This document shows positions 1 through 8,347 of a stretch of DNA of 64,000 nucleotides, one piece after another. The notes under the pieces are model-generated. The model was not told where the DNA came from and searched no databases. It saw only the letters and a program-made list of their open reading frames with translations. A program made the translations under genes and the position numbers. Each line of letters opens with the position of its first letter. Position 1 is the first letter of the stretch. The stretch is from an uncultured Collinsella sp. (GTDB lineage Bacteria > Actinomycetota > Coriobacteriia > Coriobacteriales > Coriobacteriaceae): positions 32,483 through 96,482 of the forward strand of contig URPK01000007.1 in assembly GCA_900549715.1 (NCBI GenBank), in the 5' to 3' direction.

Positions 1-1
1 C

Positions 2-190
2 CTCGGCGGCGGCGTGATGCACCAGGAGCAGCTCTACGGCATCGTCCGCAAGAAGACCCTCGAATATCTGGGTGGCTACATCCAGACCGCCGAGCTTAAG
101 GACATGGAGAGCTACATCTGCGCCCCGGGCTGCGGCGGCGACCAAGGAATCCTCGGCGCGGCCGAGCTGGCAAGAAGGGCGCTCGCGTAA
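2..190 (+). CDS. ROK family fructokinase, C-terminal part (runs in from the left)
   Basis: Only the last 62 residues are in the window. They begin LGGGVMHQEQL and end near CAPGCGGDQGILGAAELA. A GGGVM.Q segment followed by a closing APG..G..GILGA segment is characteristic of the C-terminal lobe of ROK-type fructokinases, which phosphorylate fructose or a related sugar with ATP. The catalytic Asp and the zinc motif lie upstream, outside the window. A strong hairpin terminator follows the stop codon. The sugar specificity is inferred; another ROK sugar kinase is the alternative. Confidence 0.75.
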   Translation, partial: LGGGVMHQEQLYGIVRKKTLEYLGGYIQTAELKDMESYICAPGCGGDQGILGAAELARRALA

Positions 191-222
191 CTTGCGCTCT
201 CTCCGCCATACAACGCGTTAAG

Positions 223-272
223 AAAAGACGAGCGCTTCTTGCCAATTGAGCGGCAAGAAGTGCTCGTCTTTT
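223..272. terminator. Bidirectional hairpin terminator after the kinase
   Basis: A 21-nt arm at 223-243 is complementary, with one mismatch, to 252-272 across an 8-nt loop. Each arm carries A's outside and T's at the far end, so it can end transcription of the kinase and of anything converging from the right. Confidence 0.85.
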
Positions 273-306
273 GCATTTGTTTTTGGGGCAGGACGCCCCG
301 CCTCCG

Positions 307-549
307 CTAGAGTCCCTGGACCGCCACACCCACGAGGTTTGGACCGGTGTGGACAAGAAGCGCGGGGCTGATGTCGGAGCGGACGACCTCCACCGCGTTG
401 GCCACGCACTCGCACAGGGCCTGCTCCATGCGGCCGTAGAGGTCGGCGTGGGCCGAGGTGCGGCTCGCGGCAAAGCGCACCTTGGGGTGCTTCTCGACGA
501 TGGCGGCGATGAGCTTGACCTCGGTGCGATGCGGTACTTGCACAGCCAT
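307..549 (-). pseudogene. degV C-terminal fragment
   Basis: This 80-residue reading frame resembles only the C-terminal fatty-acid-binding half of DegV proteins. The support is an AHAD segment and the closing VVRSDISPALLVHTGPNLVG, which matches the DegV pattern (I/V)xS(D/E)IGPxxxTHTGPG. DegV proteins are normally about 280 residues, so the N-terminal two thirds are gone. Upstream, the frame stays open only to a TAG about 60 nt away, and the DNA there is an IS200 transposase remnant in another frame. No ribosome binding site precedes the ATG at 549. It is most likely a dead 3' fragment left by a deletion linked to the insertion element. Confidence 0.55.
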
Positions 550-593
550 TTCGTGTACGCGAGGCTGTTGGCTTTCTGGGCCACAGCAATCAC
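522..593 (-). mobile_element. IS200/IS605-family TnpA, 5' remnant
   Basis: From a GTG at 593 the minus strand reads IAVAQKANSLAYTKWLCKYR, which I recognise as the N-terminus of the IS200-type Y1 transposase (family pattern QKANSLxxTKWxCKYHIVFTPKYR). Similarity stops after about 24 residues, where the degV fragment begins in another frame. The HUH motif and catalytic Tyr are absent, so the element is inactive. The start codon sits beside an inverted repeat typical of IS200 leaders. Confidence 0.7.
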
Positions 594-641
594 CTTCCCC
601 CTAGTATGATGACCTGAACAATCCTCATGCTAGGGGGAAGG
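593..641 (-). promoter_or_regulatory. Inverted repeat masking the IS200 tnpA ribosome binding site
   Basis: The 12-nt arm at 593-604 is the exact complement of 630-641. On the minus strand the second arm of the stem contains the GGGGGAAGG Shine-Dalgarno directly before the GTG start. Translation of tnpA would be blocked by the stem, as is known for IS200 family elements. Confidence 0.65.
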
Positions 642-668
642 TTTTTGTCGCGTAGCGGAAATTGGCCT

Positions 669-728
669 CCACCCGCTGAGCGGGTGGCTTTCTATGCCGC
701 GCGTGCCGCGCGGCACGGACTAAAGTCC
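669..728. repeat. Cluster of three small palindromes, probable IS200-type end
   Basis: Three perfect hairpins follow each other: 669-677 with 679-687, 696-703 with 707-714, and GGACTAAAGTCC at 717-728. Subterminal hairpins are how IS200/IS605 ends are recognised, and this cluster lies on the correct side of the tnpA remnant to be the element's left end. The exact cleavage site cannot be placed. Confidence 0.5.
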
Positions 729-793
729 ATGAATAAAAACGAGGAAGGCCACGTCCGGCCTCCCTCGCAAAGGGTCTCTGATTACTCCCACTC

Positions 794-937
794 ATTGGGG
801 ACAGACTTACATGAGTGATTGCACTTATTGGGGACAGACTTAAATGAGTGCTCTTGAAATGCCGGCGCCTGGGGACGTTCTTTTTCTGTCTGCAGTTTGG
901 GACGTTCCTTTTCTGTCGGCAGTTTGGGACGGTCCTT
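794..937. repeat. Short tandem repeats in a gene-free stretch
   Basis: Two 24-bp copies of ATTGGGGACAGACTTAnATG lie at 794-817 and 827-850, 33 bp apart. They are followed by two 27-bp units starting GGGACGTTC at 872 and 899, with a third partial unit at 926. Related GGGGACGTTCTT words recur at 55114 and 56202. Nothing coding is convincing between the IS scar and 1209; the rest, 940-1208, holds only AT-richer sequence and the leader of the next gene. Confidence 0.7.
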
Positions 938-1208
938 AGAGCTGCAGCGCGCCATGAGCGACGAGGCGAAGCGGATCATCCTGTCTTTCGAGTTCTAAGC
1001 AGAATTCCCCGTCTCTGAGTAATGACCGGTTCGCATTTGTGCGTATTTGCGTGCGTGGGATTGCGTGAATATGCGTATAGATGCGCCGTTTACGGGACAA
1101 AAATGACCGTTTAGCGGTGAGATACGCAAAAACGCGCACAGACGCGCGTGTTTGTGCGAATATAGAGCTATCCGAAATGCAAGACGTTCTATGACACAGG
1201 AGGCACAT

Positions 1209-2288
1209 ATGGTAGATTCCAAGCAGGCTCCACTCGACTCCGCGGCAGCCGCAAAAGCAGCGTTCGCTTCGGTCCAGGACAAGCCATTCCCCGATGATAT
1301 CTTTACGGCTCCCGAGCTTCGTTGGGCTGTGATCGGGTGCGGCGTTATCGCCAACCAGATGGCCCAGTCTCTCGCTCTTGCCGGCCGCAAGCTTGCGGGC
1401 GTCGCCAACCGCACGCTGTCAAAGGCTCAGGCTTTTGCCGAGCAGTATGGCATCGAGAAGGTCTATGAAACGGTCGAGGACCTCTATGCCGATCCGGACA
1501 TCGACGCGATCTATATCACCACGCCGCATAACACGCATATCACCTACCTGCGCGCCGCTCTGGCAGCTGGCAAGCACGTGCTCTGCGAGAAGGCCATTAC
1601 CCTCAATTCCGCCGAGCTTGACGAGGCACGTGCCATCGCCGACGAGCACAACGTGGTCCTTATGGACGCCACCACGGTGCTACACATGCCCTTGTATCAG
1701 GAGCTGCGCCGCCGTATGGATGTCGGCGAGTTTGGCCGCATGAACCTCGCCCAACTCAACTTTGGCAGCTACAAGGAGTACGGCGACCTGACCAACCGTT
1801 TCTACAATCGCAACCTTGCTGGCGGTGCCATGCTCGACATTGGCGTCTATGCCCTGTCCGTCATGCGCCTCTTTATGGCAAGCCAGCCAGCTGAGGTTGT
1901 CTCGCTGGGCAACACCTGTGAGACCGGTGTCGACGTTGCGGGCGGCATCGTATGCCGTAATGCCGAGCAGCAGCTGGGTGTTGTGAGCCTTACGCTTCAC
2001 TCCAAGCAGCCCAAACGCTCGGTCATCAGCTTTGACAAGTGCTATATCGAGGTCAACGAGTATCCGCGTGCCGATCACGCGACCATCGTGTGGACTGCGG
2101 ACGGCCACCGCGAGGAGGTCCATGCCGGCACCGAGGCTTACGCCCTGTGCTACGAGATGGCCGACCTCGAGAAGGCCGTTGCCGGCGACGACTCCAAGCG
2201 CGAGCTGCTGGATTATGCTTCTGATGTTATGGAGCTTATGACCAAGCTTCGCGCCGATTGGGGAGTCGTGTACCCCGAGGAGGAGTAA
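1209..2288 (+). CDS. Gfo/Idh/MocA family NAD(P)-dependent oxidoreductase
   Basis: A 359-residue protein with a Rossmann GCGVIA motif at residues 43-48 and the family CEKAI segment (Lys about 128), which corresponds to the EKP nucleotide/substrate motif. The C-terminal half is the usual alpha/beta substrate domain. Members oxidise or reduce sugars, inositols and related diols in the cytosol; the substrate cannot be told here. The ATG at 1209 is chosen because CAGGAGG lies 5 nt upstream; longer in-frame starts lack a ribosome site. A DeoR-type repressor gene starts 3 nt after the stop, so the two are probably co-transcribed and the regulator may respond to a sugar phosphate in the same route. 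Confidence 0.85.
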   Translation: MVDSKQAPLDSAAAAKAAFASVQDKPFPDDIFTAPELRWAVIGCGVIANQMAQSLALAGRKLAGVANRTLSKAQAFAEQYGIEKVYETVEDLYADPDIDAIYITTPHNTHITYLRAALAAGKHVLCEKAITLNSAELDEARAIADEHNVVLMDATTVLHMPLYQELRRRMDVGEFGRMNLAQLNFGSYKEYGDLTNRFYNRNLAGGAMLDIGVYALSVMRLFMASQPAEVVSLGNTCETGVDVAGGIVCRNAEQQLGVVSLTLHSKQPKRSVISFDKCYIEVNEYPRADHATIVWTADGHREEVHAGTEAYALCYEMADLEKAVAGDDSKRELLDYASDVMELMTKLRADWGVVYPEEE

Positions 2289-2291
2289 GCG

Positions 2292-3038
2292 ATGCTTGCG
2301 GAAGATAGGCTCAACGCAATCGTGTCGATGGTGCAGCAGACGGGCTCGGTTACCGTACCGGAGCTTGCTGAGGCCCTGGGCGTGACGGCGTCTACCATTC
2401 GGCGCGACCTGCAGACGCTCAATCGCGCACACCGTATCGCCAAGGTGCACGGTGGGGCGACGAGCCTTGAGCGCGCGCACGTGACGCGCGACCTAACGCT
2501 TAATGAGCGCAGTGATCTCCATAACGGCGACAAGGAGCGTATCTGCGCCCGTGCGGCGGCGCTTGTGGAGCCCGAGGGCTTTGTATACATCGATTCGGGC
2601 TCGACGACGCTCAAGCTCATCGAGCATCTTCCACACCTTGAAGGTGTCACCTATGTGACTGATTCCGTGCTTCACGCTCAGCACCTTGCTTTGCGTGGCA
2701 TGCGTACCGTGGTGTTGGGTGGCGAGCTCAAGCCCGAGACCGAGGCACTCGTTGGCCCCGATGCTTTGGCAACCCTAGACCGTTACAACTTCAATTGTGG
2801 CTTTTGGGGTTCTAACGGCATTGCGGCCGAGCAGGGCTTCACGGCGCCCGATATCGAGGAAGCGCAAGTAAAGCGTATCTCGATGCGCCATACGGCCAAA
2901 CGCTTCGTAATCTCGGACGCCAGTAAATTTGGCATGGTGGCGCCCGTCAAGTTCGCGGACTTCCGCGACGCAACGATTATTACCGCAGGCGAGGTCCCCG
3001 CCAAGTACCGGGCAATGGACAACGTCATTACGGTCTAA
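2292..3038 (+). CDS. DeoR/GlpR family transcriptional regulator
   Basis: A 248-residue repressor. Residues 1-57 form the DeoR winged helix-turn-helix (VTVPELAEALGVTASTIRRD, then a KVHGGA hinge). From about residue 75 the sensor domain carries YIDSGSTTLKLIEHL, the phosphate-sugar pocket of the DeoRC fold. Such proteins bind sugar phosphates and release operators near their own operons. It follows the Gfo/Idh gene by 3 nt, and a hairpin terminator ends the unit. The effector is unknown. Confidence 0.88.
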   Translation: MLAEDRLNAIVSMVQQTGSVTVPELAEALGVTASTIRRDLQTLNRAHRIAKVHGGATSLERAHVTRDLTLNERSDLHNGDKERICARAAALVEPEGFVYIDSGSTTLKLIEHLPHLEGVTYVTDSVLHAQHLALRGMRTVVLGGELKPETEALVGPDALATLDRYNFNCGFWGSNGIAAEQGFTAPDIEEAQVKRISMRHTAKRFVISDASKFGMVAPVKFADFRDATIITAGEVPAKYRAMDNVITV

Positions 3039-3130
3039 CGGCTGGGTACGGACTAAGGTCAAAACCATCACGAAGGGGCAGGAACCTTTGTGGTGGTTAG
3101 TAACGAAAACCGAGTAGTTTTCTCAATAGA

Positions 3131-3165
3131 AAAGCGGCAACGTCCATCACGGGCGTTGCCGCTTT
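3131..3165. terminator. Hairpin terminator after the DeoR gene
   Basis: AAAGCGGCAACGTCC pairs with GGGCGTTGCCGCTTT around a short loop. T's are sparse on the plus side and better on the minus side, so it may work in both directions. Confidence 0.7.
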
Positions 3166-3182
3166 CGTTGTCTGCCGGTTTG

Positions 3183-3398
3183 TCTAAGTCTGTAACAACT
3201 AGACTGTTAAAAGTGGGCTAGGTGTTACAGATTGAGATACTTCCGAACCGCGCCGTCCCTTTGTCTCGATCTGTAACATCTGGGACGGATTTTGCCGAGT
3301 TACTGTTACAGATCGAGATTTTCCCTTGAGGGAGATTCGAATGTCTCGATCTGTAACAGATAGACCGGAAAATGGGCTCTAACTGTTACAGATCGAGA
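3183..3398. repeat. Array of six 15-bp repeats in alternating orientation, 40-bp period
   Basis: The word TCTCGATCTGTAACA or its reverse complement occurs at 3183 (degenerate), 3223 (reverse, one change), 3264 (forward), 3304 (reverse), 3344 (forward) and 3384 (reverse). Start-to-start spacing is 40, 41, 40, 40 and 40 bp and the orientation flips each time, while the roughly 25-bp gaps are not conserved. It fills the space between the DeoR terminator and the convergent rluA gene. It has no coding potential. Confidence 0.9.
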
Positions 3399-3488
3399 CG
3401 TTTTGGGACCGCGGCTGAGTCATCGTGGCGGTATGACGTTTGACCAGATAAAACCTGTCAAAATAAACCTGTCCCTTTTTGGCAGGAT

Positions 3489-4148
3489 TTAGGGCTCCCA
3501 GGGGCAGGGGGCTTCGATGTGGATGTGCTCGCCGGTTACGGGATGCGTAAAGGACACGCTGTGGGCATGGAGCATGAGGCCGCAGGGGCGCGGCGTTCCG
3601 TACAGGTCGTCGCCAACCAGGGGATGATGCTCGCTTGCCAGGTGCACGCGAATCTGATGCTTGCGGCCGGTGAGCAGCTCGACATCAATATACGAGCGCG
3701 TGGGCAGGCCTCGACGGCTCTTAAGGCGCTTGAGTACCTTGATGCGCGTCTGAGAAGGCTTGCCGCTGGCGCCGACGCGCATCTTGCGGCCGTCGTGACG
3801 GTCGCGGGCGATGGGCTTGTCGATGAGCTTTTCGTTCCAGTCGATCTTGCCCTCGGCGAGCGCCAGGTAGTGCTTTTCGAAGGCGTGGTCGATGACCATC
3901 TGGTCAAAGGCGGGCTGCGTCTGCTTGTCGAGCGAGAACAGCACCACGCCGGTGGTGTTGCGGTCCAGGCGGTTGAGCGGCTGCATGTCAGTCGCGGCAA
4001 AGCCGTCGCCCATCGCCAGCAGCAGGTCGCTGGCGTAGTCGGTAAGCGTGCGCTCGCCGGTGCCGTCGCCGTGGACGATCATGCCGGCGGTCTTGTCGAT
4101 AGCCATGAGCCAGGCATCGCAGTAGAGGACTTGAGGTTCTTCGTTCAC
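3489..4148 (-). CDS. RluA family RNA pseudouridine synthase
   Basis: A 219-residue enzyme that isomerises uridine to pseudouridine in rRNA or tRNA. The catalytic motif is NRLDRNTTG at about residues 59-67, with Asp62 as nucleophile; Asn replaces the His usual in HRLD. The later segments LTGRKHQIRVHLA and LVGDDLYG are the conserved RluA core. There is no S4 domain and the protein is shorter than RluD (about 300), so it fits the small RluA/RluC-like class. The next gene on the same strand ends 15 nt upstream of this start, suggesting one operon of RNA modification genes. Confidence 0.88.
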   Translation of the reverse strand: MNEEPQVLYCDAWLMAIDKTAGMIVHGDGTGERTLTDYASDLLLAMGDGFAATDMQPLNRLDRNTTGVVLFSLDKQTQPAFDQMVIDHAFEKHYLALAEGKIDWNEKLIDKPIARDRHDGRKMRVGASGKPSQTRIKVLKRLKSRRGLPTRSYIDVELLTGRKHQIRVHLASEHHPLVGDDLYGTPRPCGLMLHAHSVSFTHPVTGEHIHIEAPCPWEP

Positions 4149-4163
4149 GTGTAAGCCTTTCGG

Positions 4164-6656
4164 TTAACTAATTCCCACAAACATGCAGCCCGAGGTGGCA
4201 CCGCGCAGGCGGGCGGCGGGCTTGCGGCCGGCTTGCGCTGCCTCGACGGCGCGGCGGACGCGAGCGACGGCGCGGCCCACCTCATCCGTCTCGAGCAGCG
4301 TGCCGTCCACCATAAGACGGCGCACACCGGCATCGAGCAGCTGTGGTACCTGCGGCGTAAGGTCGATGGGGTAGGCATCGTACAGGCGCGAGCGGCCGTG
4401 GATGTCGGTACGGACCGGCATGACCTTGCCGTCGATATTCTTGAGCGACAGCTTGCGGGCGCGCAGGCGGCAGTTGGCGCAATCGTGGATGCAGTCATTG
4501 GCCACCTGCAGAATGCAATGCTCGCTTGTCATGACGCGCGGGCGGCCAAAGACGGTGATACCCAGAGCCGCGGGCGCGGCGGTGCCGAGCGAGATAATCT
4601 CGTCGAGCGTGATCTCGGGCGAGAGCCAAAACGCACCGGCTCCGCGCTCGGCAAGCGCCTCCATGCAGGGCGTGTTGTGCACCGGCAGGCAAGAGCGAAT
4701 CTCGGCCGTGGCGCCAACCTGGGCGGCCAGGGCAAGCTCAGAGATGTTGCCAATAGCGACCGTGGCGCCGGCATTGATCCAGGGATCGACGCGCTCGTGG
4801 TCAACGGCGCGGCAGACCTCGTCGAGTACGGGCACGATACCCTGCTCAAATGCATCGGCAGGGGAGAGTCCGACAGCCTTGAGCGCATCGGTGGTCATGT
4901 AGATGCGCGCGGCGCCCTCGGCACGAGCTGCCTCGGCGGCCTCGAGCGAGGCGACGGTGGCGCAGATTTGCGGCTCATCGCGGTAATGCTCGGGCATGGG
5001 GCACGAACATTTGTCGAGTATCAGCAACTCGAGCGTTTTCGCGCGCTCCTCGTACGGCGCCAGAATGGCCTCCTCCAATGCTTTACAGGCGGCGGCGCGC
5101 ACCTTATGCACGGCGGAGAAGCCCATACCGCAGCCGGCGTCGAGCGAAACGTCAAAGCTCGCTGCCTCAAAGGGCGAGGAGCCCATGCGGCCCACATGCT
5201 CAACCAGGTCTGCCGCCTCGACGGCGCGGGTCTTGGCGGCCTCGACGGTGAAGCCCGTGGCGGTGGCGGTGAGCGCGGGGTCGTCACAGCAGGTGAGCGT
5301 GACAGTAAACGGCTTGCCCAGGCGCGCCACGACGGATACATCAACAGCTCGGCGGCGCAGCACATCGCGCTTGAGCGCGGCGCTGGCAGCGTCAATAGCG
5401 CGCTGGCTTCGAATCACGCGCACGCGGCAGCCCTCGGGCATGCTGCGGGGCACGCGACACTCGATAACATCGCCGGCAGCGGCATCATCGGCGGCGATGG
5501 TGGTCAGGAACTGGTCGAACTCATCGTCGTGGCGAAGCTCCAGCAGGTCGCCCTTGCCCACGGGCTCAAACAACTCAATGCGGGCGATGGCGGCGCGGCG
5601 ACGGCGGTCGTCGGGCTTGAGGCCGCGCACATCGCGGTTGGCCAGGCGGCTGCCGAGCACCGTGCCCACGATCTGGCCGCGGTTGTTGGAGCGCTCGTAA
5701 CTCATCATCTCGTCACCCGAGGTACCGTCCTGATAGGCGTGCGTAAAGTCGCGGTTAAAGCAGCGCTTGAGCTGGCGCTGGCGGGCGGCTTTCTCGTCCT
5801 TGGCAACGGTGGTTCCGGCCAGCATGTCATCAATCTGATGACGATACACGTCGACGATGGAATACACGTAATCGGGCGCCTTCATGCGGCCCTCGAGCTT
5901 GAGCGACGCGGCGCCGGCGTCATACAGGCGGCGAACAAGTTGTGAGGTGTTGGTGTCACGCGGGCACAGCGCGCGCTCGCGACCGGCAGGGGAGAGCGCG
6001 CGGCCGTTCTCGTCGATCAGCTCGTAGGGCAAGCGGCAGGGCTGGGCGCACATGCCACGGTTGGCCGATCGTCCCGCCATGGCAAAGCTCGAAAGCAGAC
6101 ACAGGCCAGAGTAGCAAAAGCAGATGGCGCCATGGCTAAAGACCTCAAGGTCCACATCGGGCGCGGCATCGTGAATGGCGGCAATCTCGTCGATGGAAAG
6201 CTCGCGCGAGAGGGTCACGCGGTCGGCGCCCTGCTCGCGGCACCAAAGGGTTCCGCGGTCGTCGTGGATGTTCGCCTGGGTCGAGATATGCGTCTCGATG
6301 CCGGGCATGGTGCGCTTGACCTCAAAGAACAGGCCCCAGTCCTGGATGATGAAGGCGTCGGCGCCCAGCGTGGAGCAGCGATGGATGAGCTGCAGCGCAT
6401 CGCTCATCTCGGACTGCTTGATGACGATGTTGACCGTGACGTAGACGCGCGAGCCGGCTAGATGCGCGGCGCGGCAGGCCTGCTCAAAGGCCTCGTCGGT
6501 AAAGTTGGTGGCCTTGCGGCGTGCGTTGAAGCTGCCCATGCCGCAGTAGATGGCGTCTGCCCCGGCGGCGAGTGCGGCGGCAAAGGGCTCGGGCCCTCCG
6601 GCGGGCGCCAAAAGCTCGGGTCTGCGGTTGGTGGTTCGACTGGCGGTTGCGGTCAT
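4164..6656 (-). CDS. U32 family peptidase-like protein (RlhA/YhbU type, long form)
   Basis: An 830-residue protein. The N-terminal TIM-barrel-like U32 domain begins ELLAPAGGPEPFAAALAAGA and contains DAIYCGMGSFNARR, ETHISTQANIHD and the cysteine-rich FSHGAICFCYSGLCLLSSF with RGMCAQPCR, typical iron-sulfur ligand positions. A DUF3656-like middle and a C-terminal U32-like segment follow (VANDCIHDCANCRLR). The Escherichia coli relative RlhA makes 5-hydroxycytidine in 23S rRNA, and other paralogues act in ubiquinone or tRNA hydroxylation, so an RNA hydroxylation role is plausible. The RluA-type neighbour supports this. A second, shorter U32 gene lies at 49.8 kb. Confidence 0.85.
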   Translation of the reverse strand: MTATASRTTNRRPELLAPAGGPEPFAAALAAGADAIYCGMGSFNARRKATNFTDEAFEQACRAAHLAGSRVYVTVNIVIKQSEMSDALQLIHRCSTLGADAFIIQDWGLFFEVKRTMPGIETHISTQANIHDDRGTLWCREQGADRVTLSRELSIDEIAAIHDAAPDVDLEVFSHGAICFCYSGLCLLSSFAMAGRSANRGMCAQPCRLPYELIDENGRALSPAGRERALCPRDTNTSQLVRRLYDAGAASLKLEGRMKAPDYVYSIVDVYRHQIDDMLAGTTVAKDEKAARQRQLKRCFNRDFTHAYQDGTSGDEMMSYERSNNRGQIVGTVLGSRLANRDVRGLKPDDRRRRAAIARIELFEPVGKGDLLELRHDDEFDQFLTTIAADDAAAGDVIECRVPRSMPEGCRVRVIRSQRAIDAASAALKRDVLRRRAVDVSVVARLGKPFTVTLTCCDDPALTATATGFTVEAAKTRAVEAADLVEHVGRMGSSPFEAASFDVSLDAGCGMGFSAVHKVRAAACKALEEAILAPYEERAKTLELLILDKCSCPMPEHYRDEPQICATVASLEAAEAARAEGAARIYMTTDALKAVGLSPADAFEQGIVPVLDEVCRAVDHERVDPWINAGATVAIGNISELALAAQVGATAEIRSCLPVHNTPCMEALAERGAGAFWLSPEITLDEIISLGTAAPAALGITVFGRPRVMTSEHCILQVANDCIHDCANCRLRARKLSLKNIDGKVMPVRTDIHGRSRLYDAYPIDLTPQVPQLLDAGVRRLMVDGTLLETDEVGRAVARVRRAVEAAQAGRKPAARLRGATSGCMFVGIS

Positions 6657-6838
6657 ATCCTGCCTTTCAAAATGCTCAGATACTCAAAAGTATAGTGATG
6701 CCGTCGCGGCAGGCGATGCCCGTGCTCTAAGCGGGATAAAGTCTTCAGCAGCTTGGACTGGCTGCTCCACATGAGAACCGTTCAGCGGTCCGGGGAAACC
6801 GTTGGGCGATAAAATATTCTCGCAACGTGATAATAATC

Positions 6839-6867
6839 TTGCATCGCGCGGAAACCTTGAGTACTAT
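6839..6867 (+). promoter_or_regulatory. Sigma70-type promoter for ridA
   Basis: A -35 TTGCAT at 6839-6844, a 17-nt spacer and a -10 TACTAT at 6862-6867 are close to consensus. They place the transcript start near 6874, about 80 nt before the ridA start codon. Confidence 0.65.
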
Positions 6868-6954
6868 CCCAATCAAGCGCGGTGTTCAGACCGAACTGTG
6901 CCTCCCGGTGTGAACGCCGCGCTCCCGTTCCCTTTTACTTGTAAGGAGAAAAAC

Positions 6955-7332
6955 ATGAGCAAGACCGTCGTGTCTTCCGATAACGCACCCGCAGCCATCG
7001 GCCCGTATTCCCCTGGTATCCAGGCCGGCAACATGGTGTTCCTGTCCGGCCAGCTGGGCATCGACCCCGCAACCGGTAAGATGCCCGAGGGCGTCGAGGC
7101 TCAGGCCAAGCAATCCCTTGCTAACGTCGAGGCCCTGCTGACCGCTGCCGGCGCCACCTTTGCCGATGTCGTCAAGACCACAGTCTACCTGGCTGACATT
7201 GCCGACTTCGCTGCCGTAAACGAGATCTACGCCTCCAAGTTCGAAGCCCCGTTCCCCGCGCGCAGCGCTTTCCAGGTTGCCGCCCTTCCGGCTGGCGGTC
7301 TGGTCGAGATCGAGGTTGTCGCCGCTCTCTAA
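6955..7332 (+). CDS. ridA: RidA family enamine/imine deaminase
   Basis: A 125-residue protein, the usual RidA length, starting MSKTVVSSDNAPAAIGPYSP. It carries NMVFLSGQLGIDP and the closing PARSAFQVAALPAGGLVEIE, with the conserved Arg that binds the 2-aminoacrylate carboxylate. RidA hydrolyses reactive enamines and imines released by PLP dehydratases, in the cytosol. That suits this locus, because the diaminopropionate ammonia-lyase (25.2 kb) makes aminoacrylate. The ATG at 6955 has AAGGAG 7-8 nt upstream; longer in-frame starts would include promoter DNA. Confidence 0.92.
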   Translation: MSKTVVSSDNAPAAIGPYSPGIQAGNMVFLSGQLGIDPATGKMPEGVEAQAKQSLANVEALLTAAGATFADVVKTTVYLADIADFAAVNEIYASKFEAPFPARSAFQVAALPAGGLVEIEVVAAL

Positions 7333-7362
7333 GGTGTTGGTAACAACTAAACATGACATGCA

Positions 7363-7400
7363 AAAAGACCCTGCAGCGCGTGCGAGCTGCAGGGTCTTTT
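7363..7400. terminator. Bidirectional terminator between ridA and the convergent regulator
   Basis: AAAAGACCCTGCAG at 7363-7376 pairs perfectly with CTGCAGGGTCTTTT at 7387-7400 over a 10-nt loop. T-runs on both sides serve both convergent genes. Confidence 0.9.
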
Positions 7401-7454
7401 GTCAAGCGATGCGACAAAAATGATCCGTTTCCCTTCGTCCCCAAGGGATCACGT

Positions 7455-8111
7455 TTAGCCCTCCTTGCGAACTTTTTGCAGGTAGCGGTAGACGCTGGGC
7501 TCCGAAATGCCCAGCGCGGTGGCGGCGCAGGCCACAGCGCCCTTGAGCATGAACACGCCGTTGCCGTTGAGGTGGCGAATGACGTCCACGCGGTCGCTCT
7601 GACCAAGCGACGCTACATCCAGCCCGCGCGCGCTCAGCAACTCGGCAATGCTGCGGTCGATGAGCTCCTGTGTGGACTCCGAAAGGCTTTCGACCTCGAT
7701 AGGGGCGGGCTCCGTGCGCGTCGGCGCCGCGTCGAAGCACGCCATGAGCTGCTGCGCCATGGCGTTGATGGAGCGCACGGTCGAGAGATCGGTGTTGACG
7801 CAGAGCATACCGACAATCTCGTCATTCTCGCGGATAAAGTACGTCGCTGACTCCAACGTCTTGCCGCCGGCACCGCGCCCCTCGTAGCCCGTAATAAACG
7901 GCAGGTCGCGATACTTGGCGTCGTGCATGATCTTGAGTGCCAGATCGGTGGCGGGACCGCCGACCTTGCGGCCGCTCACGATGCCGTTGCGAATATCGAC
8001 GATGGCGTGGTCGGGATCCGAGAAATCGTGCAGCACGATTTCGCTGTTTTTGCCGAGTATCTGCTCCAGAAAATCGACCATCGGCAAAAAGCGACGTACG
8101 GTCTCGTTCAC
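7455..8111 (-). CDS. PAS/HTH transcriptional regulator, YheO/DauR type
   Basis: A 218-residue regulator with an N-terminal YheO-like PAS domain (NSEIVLHDFSDPDHAIVDIRNG, GRKVGGPATDLAL, then YFIRENDEIVGMLCVNTDLS). A C-terminal HTH_22 domain follows (LKGAVACAATALGISEPSVYRYLQK). I chose the GTG at 8111 because AAAGGAG lies 6-12 nt upstream; the ATG at 8162 has no ribosome site and would overlap a plausible -10 (TATGAT at 8142-8147 read in reverse). It is divergent from the purine permease and probably controls the purine operon. A paralogue sits beside ygeX at 24.2 kb. The ligand is unknown; purine-pathway intermediates are the likely class. Confidence 0.85.
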   Translation of the reverse strand: MNETVRRFLPMVDFLEQILGKNSEIVLHDFSDPDHAIVDIRNGIVSGRKVGGPATDLALKIMHDAKYRDLPFITGYEGRGAGGKTLESATYFIRENDEIVGMLCVNTDLSTVRSINAMAQQLMACFDAAPTRTEPAPIEVESLSESTQELIDRSIAELLSARGLDVASLGQSDRVDVIRHLNGNGVFMLKGAVACAATALGISEPSVYRYLQKVRKEG

Positions 8112-8347
8112 GGGCAACTCCTTTGGGTGAAATCGGAAATGATCATAACAATTTTTTCTCATGGTAACACGGTGTCTATTGACTCACATATTCGCAGGTA
8201 CATTGCGTAATACAGATGAGCGGTAGGTATTTGGCGGTAAACGGTCGACCAAAAGAAAAGTTAGATGTAATTTTGAACAGACACTTTCCTGACCTGCGGA
8301 AATGCATTATCTCAGCTGAAGAATAGTCTGATAACAAAAAATTATTA

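Noticed and set aside
938..998. Possible 3' end of a lost gene (ELQRAMSDEAKRIILSFEF)
   Set aside because: The fragment has a gene-like sequence but no upstream coding frame and no family match, so it stays unassigned.
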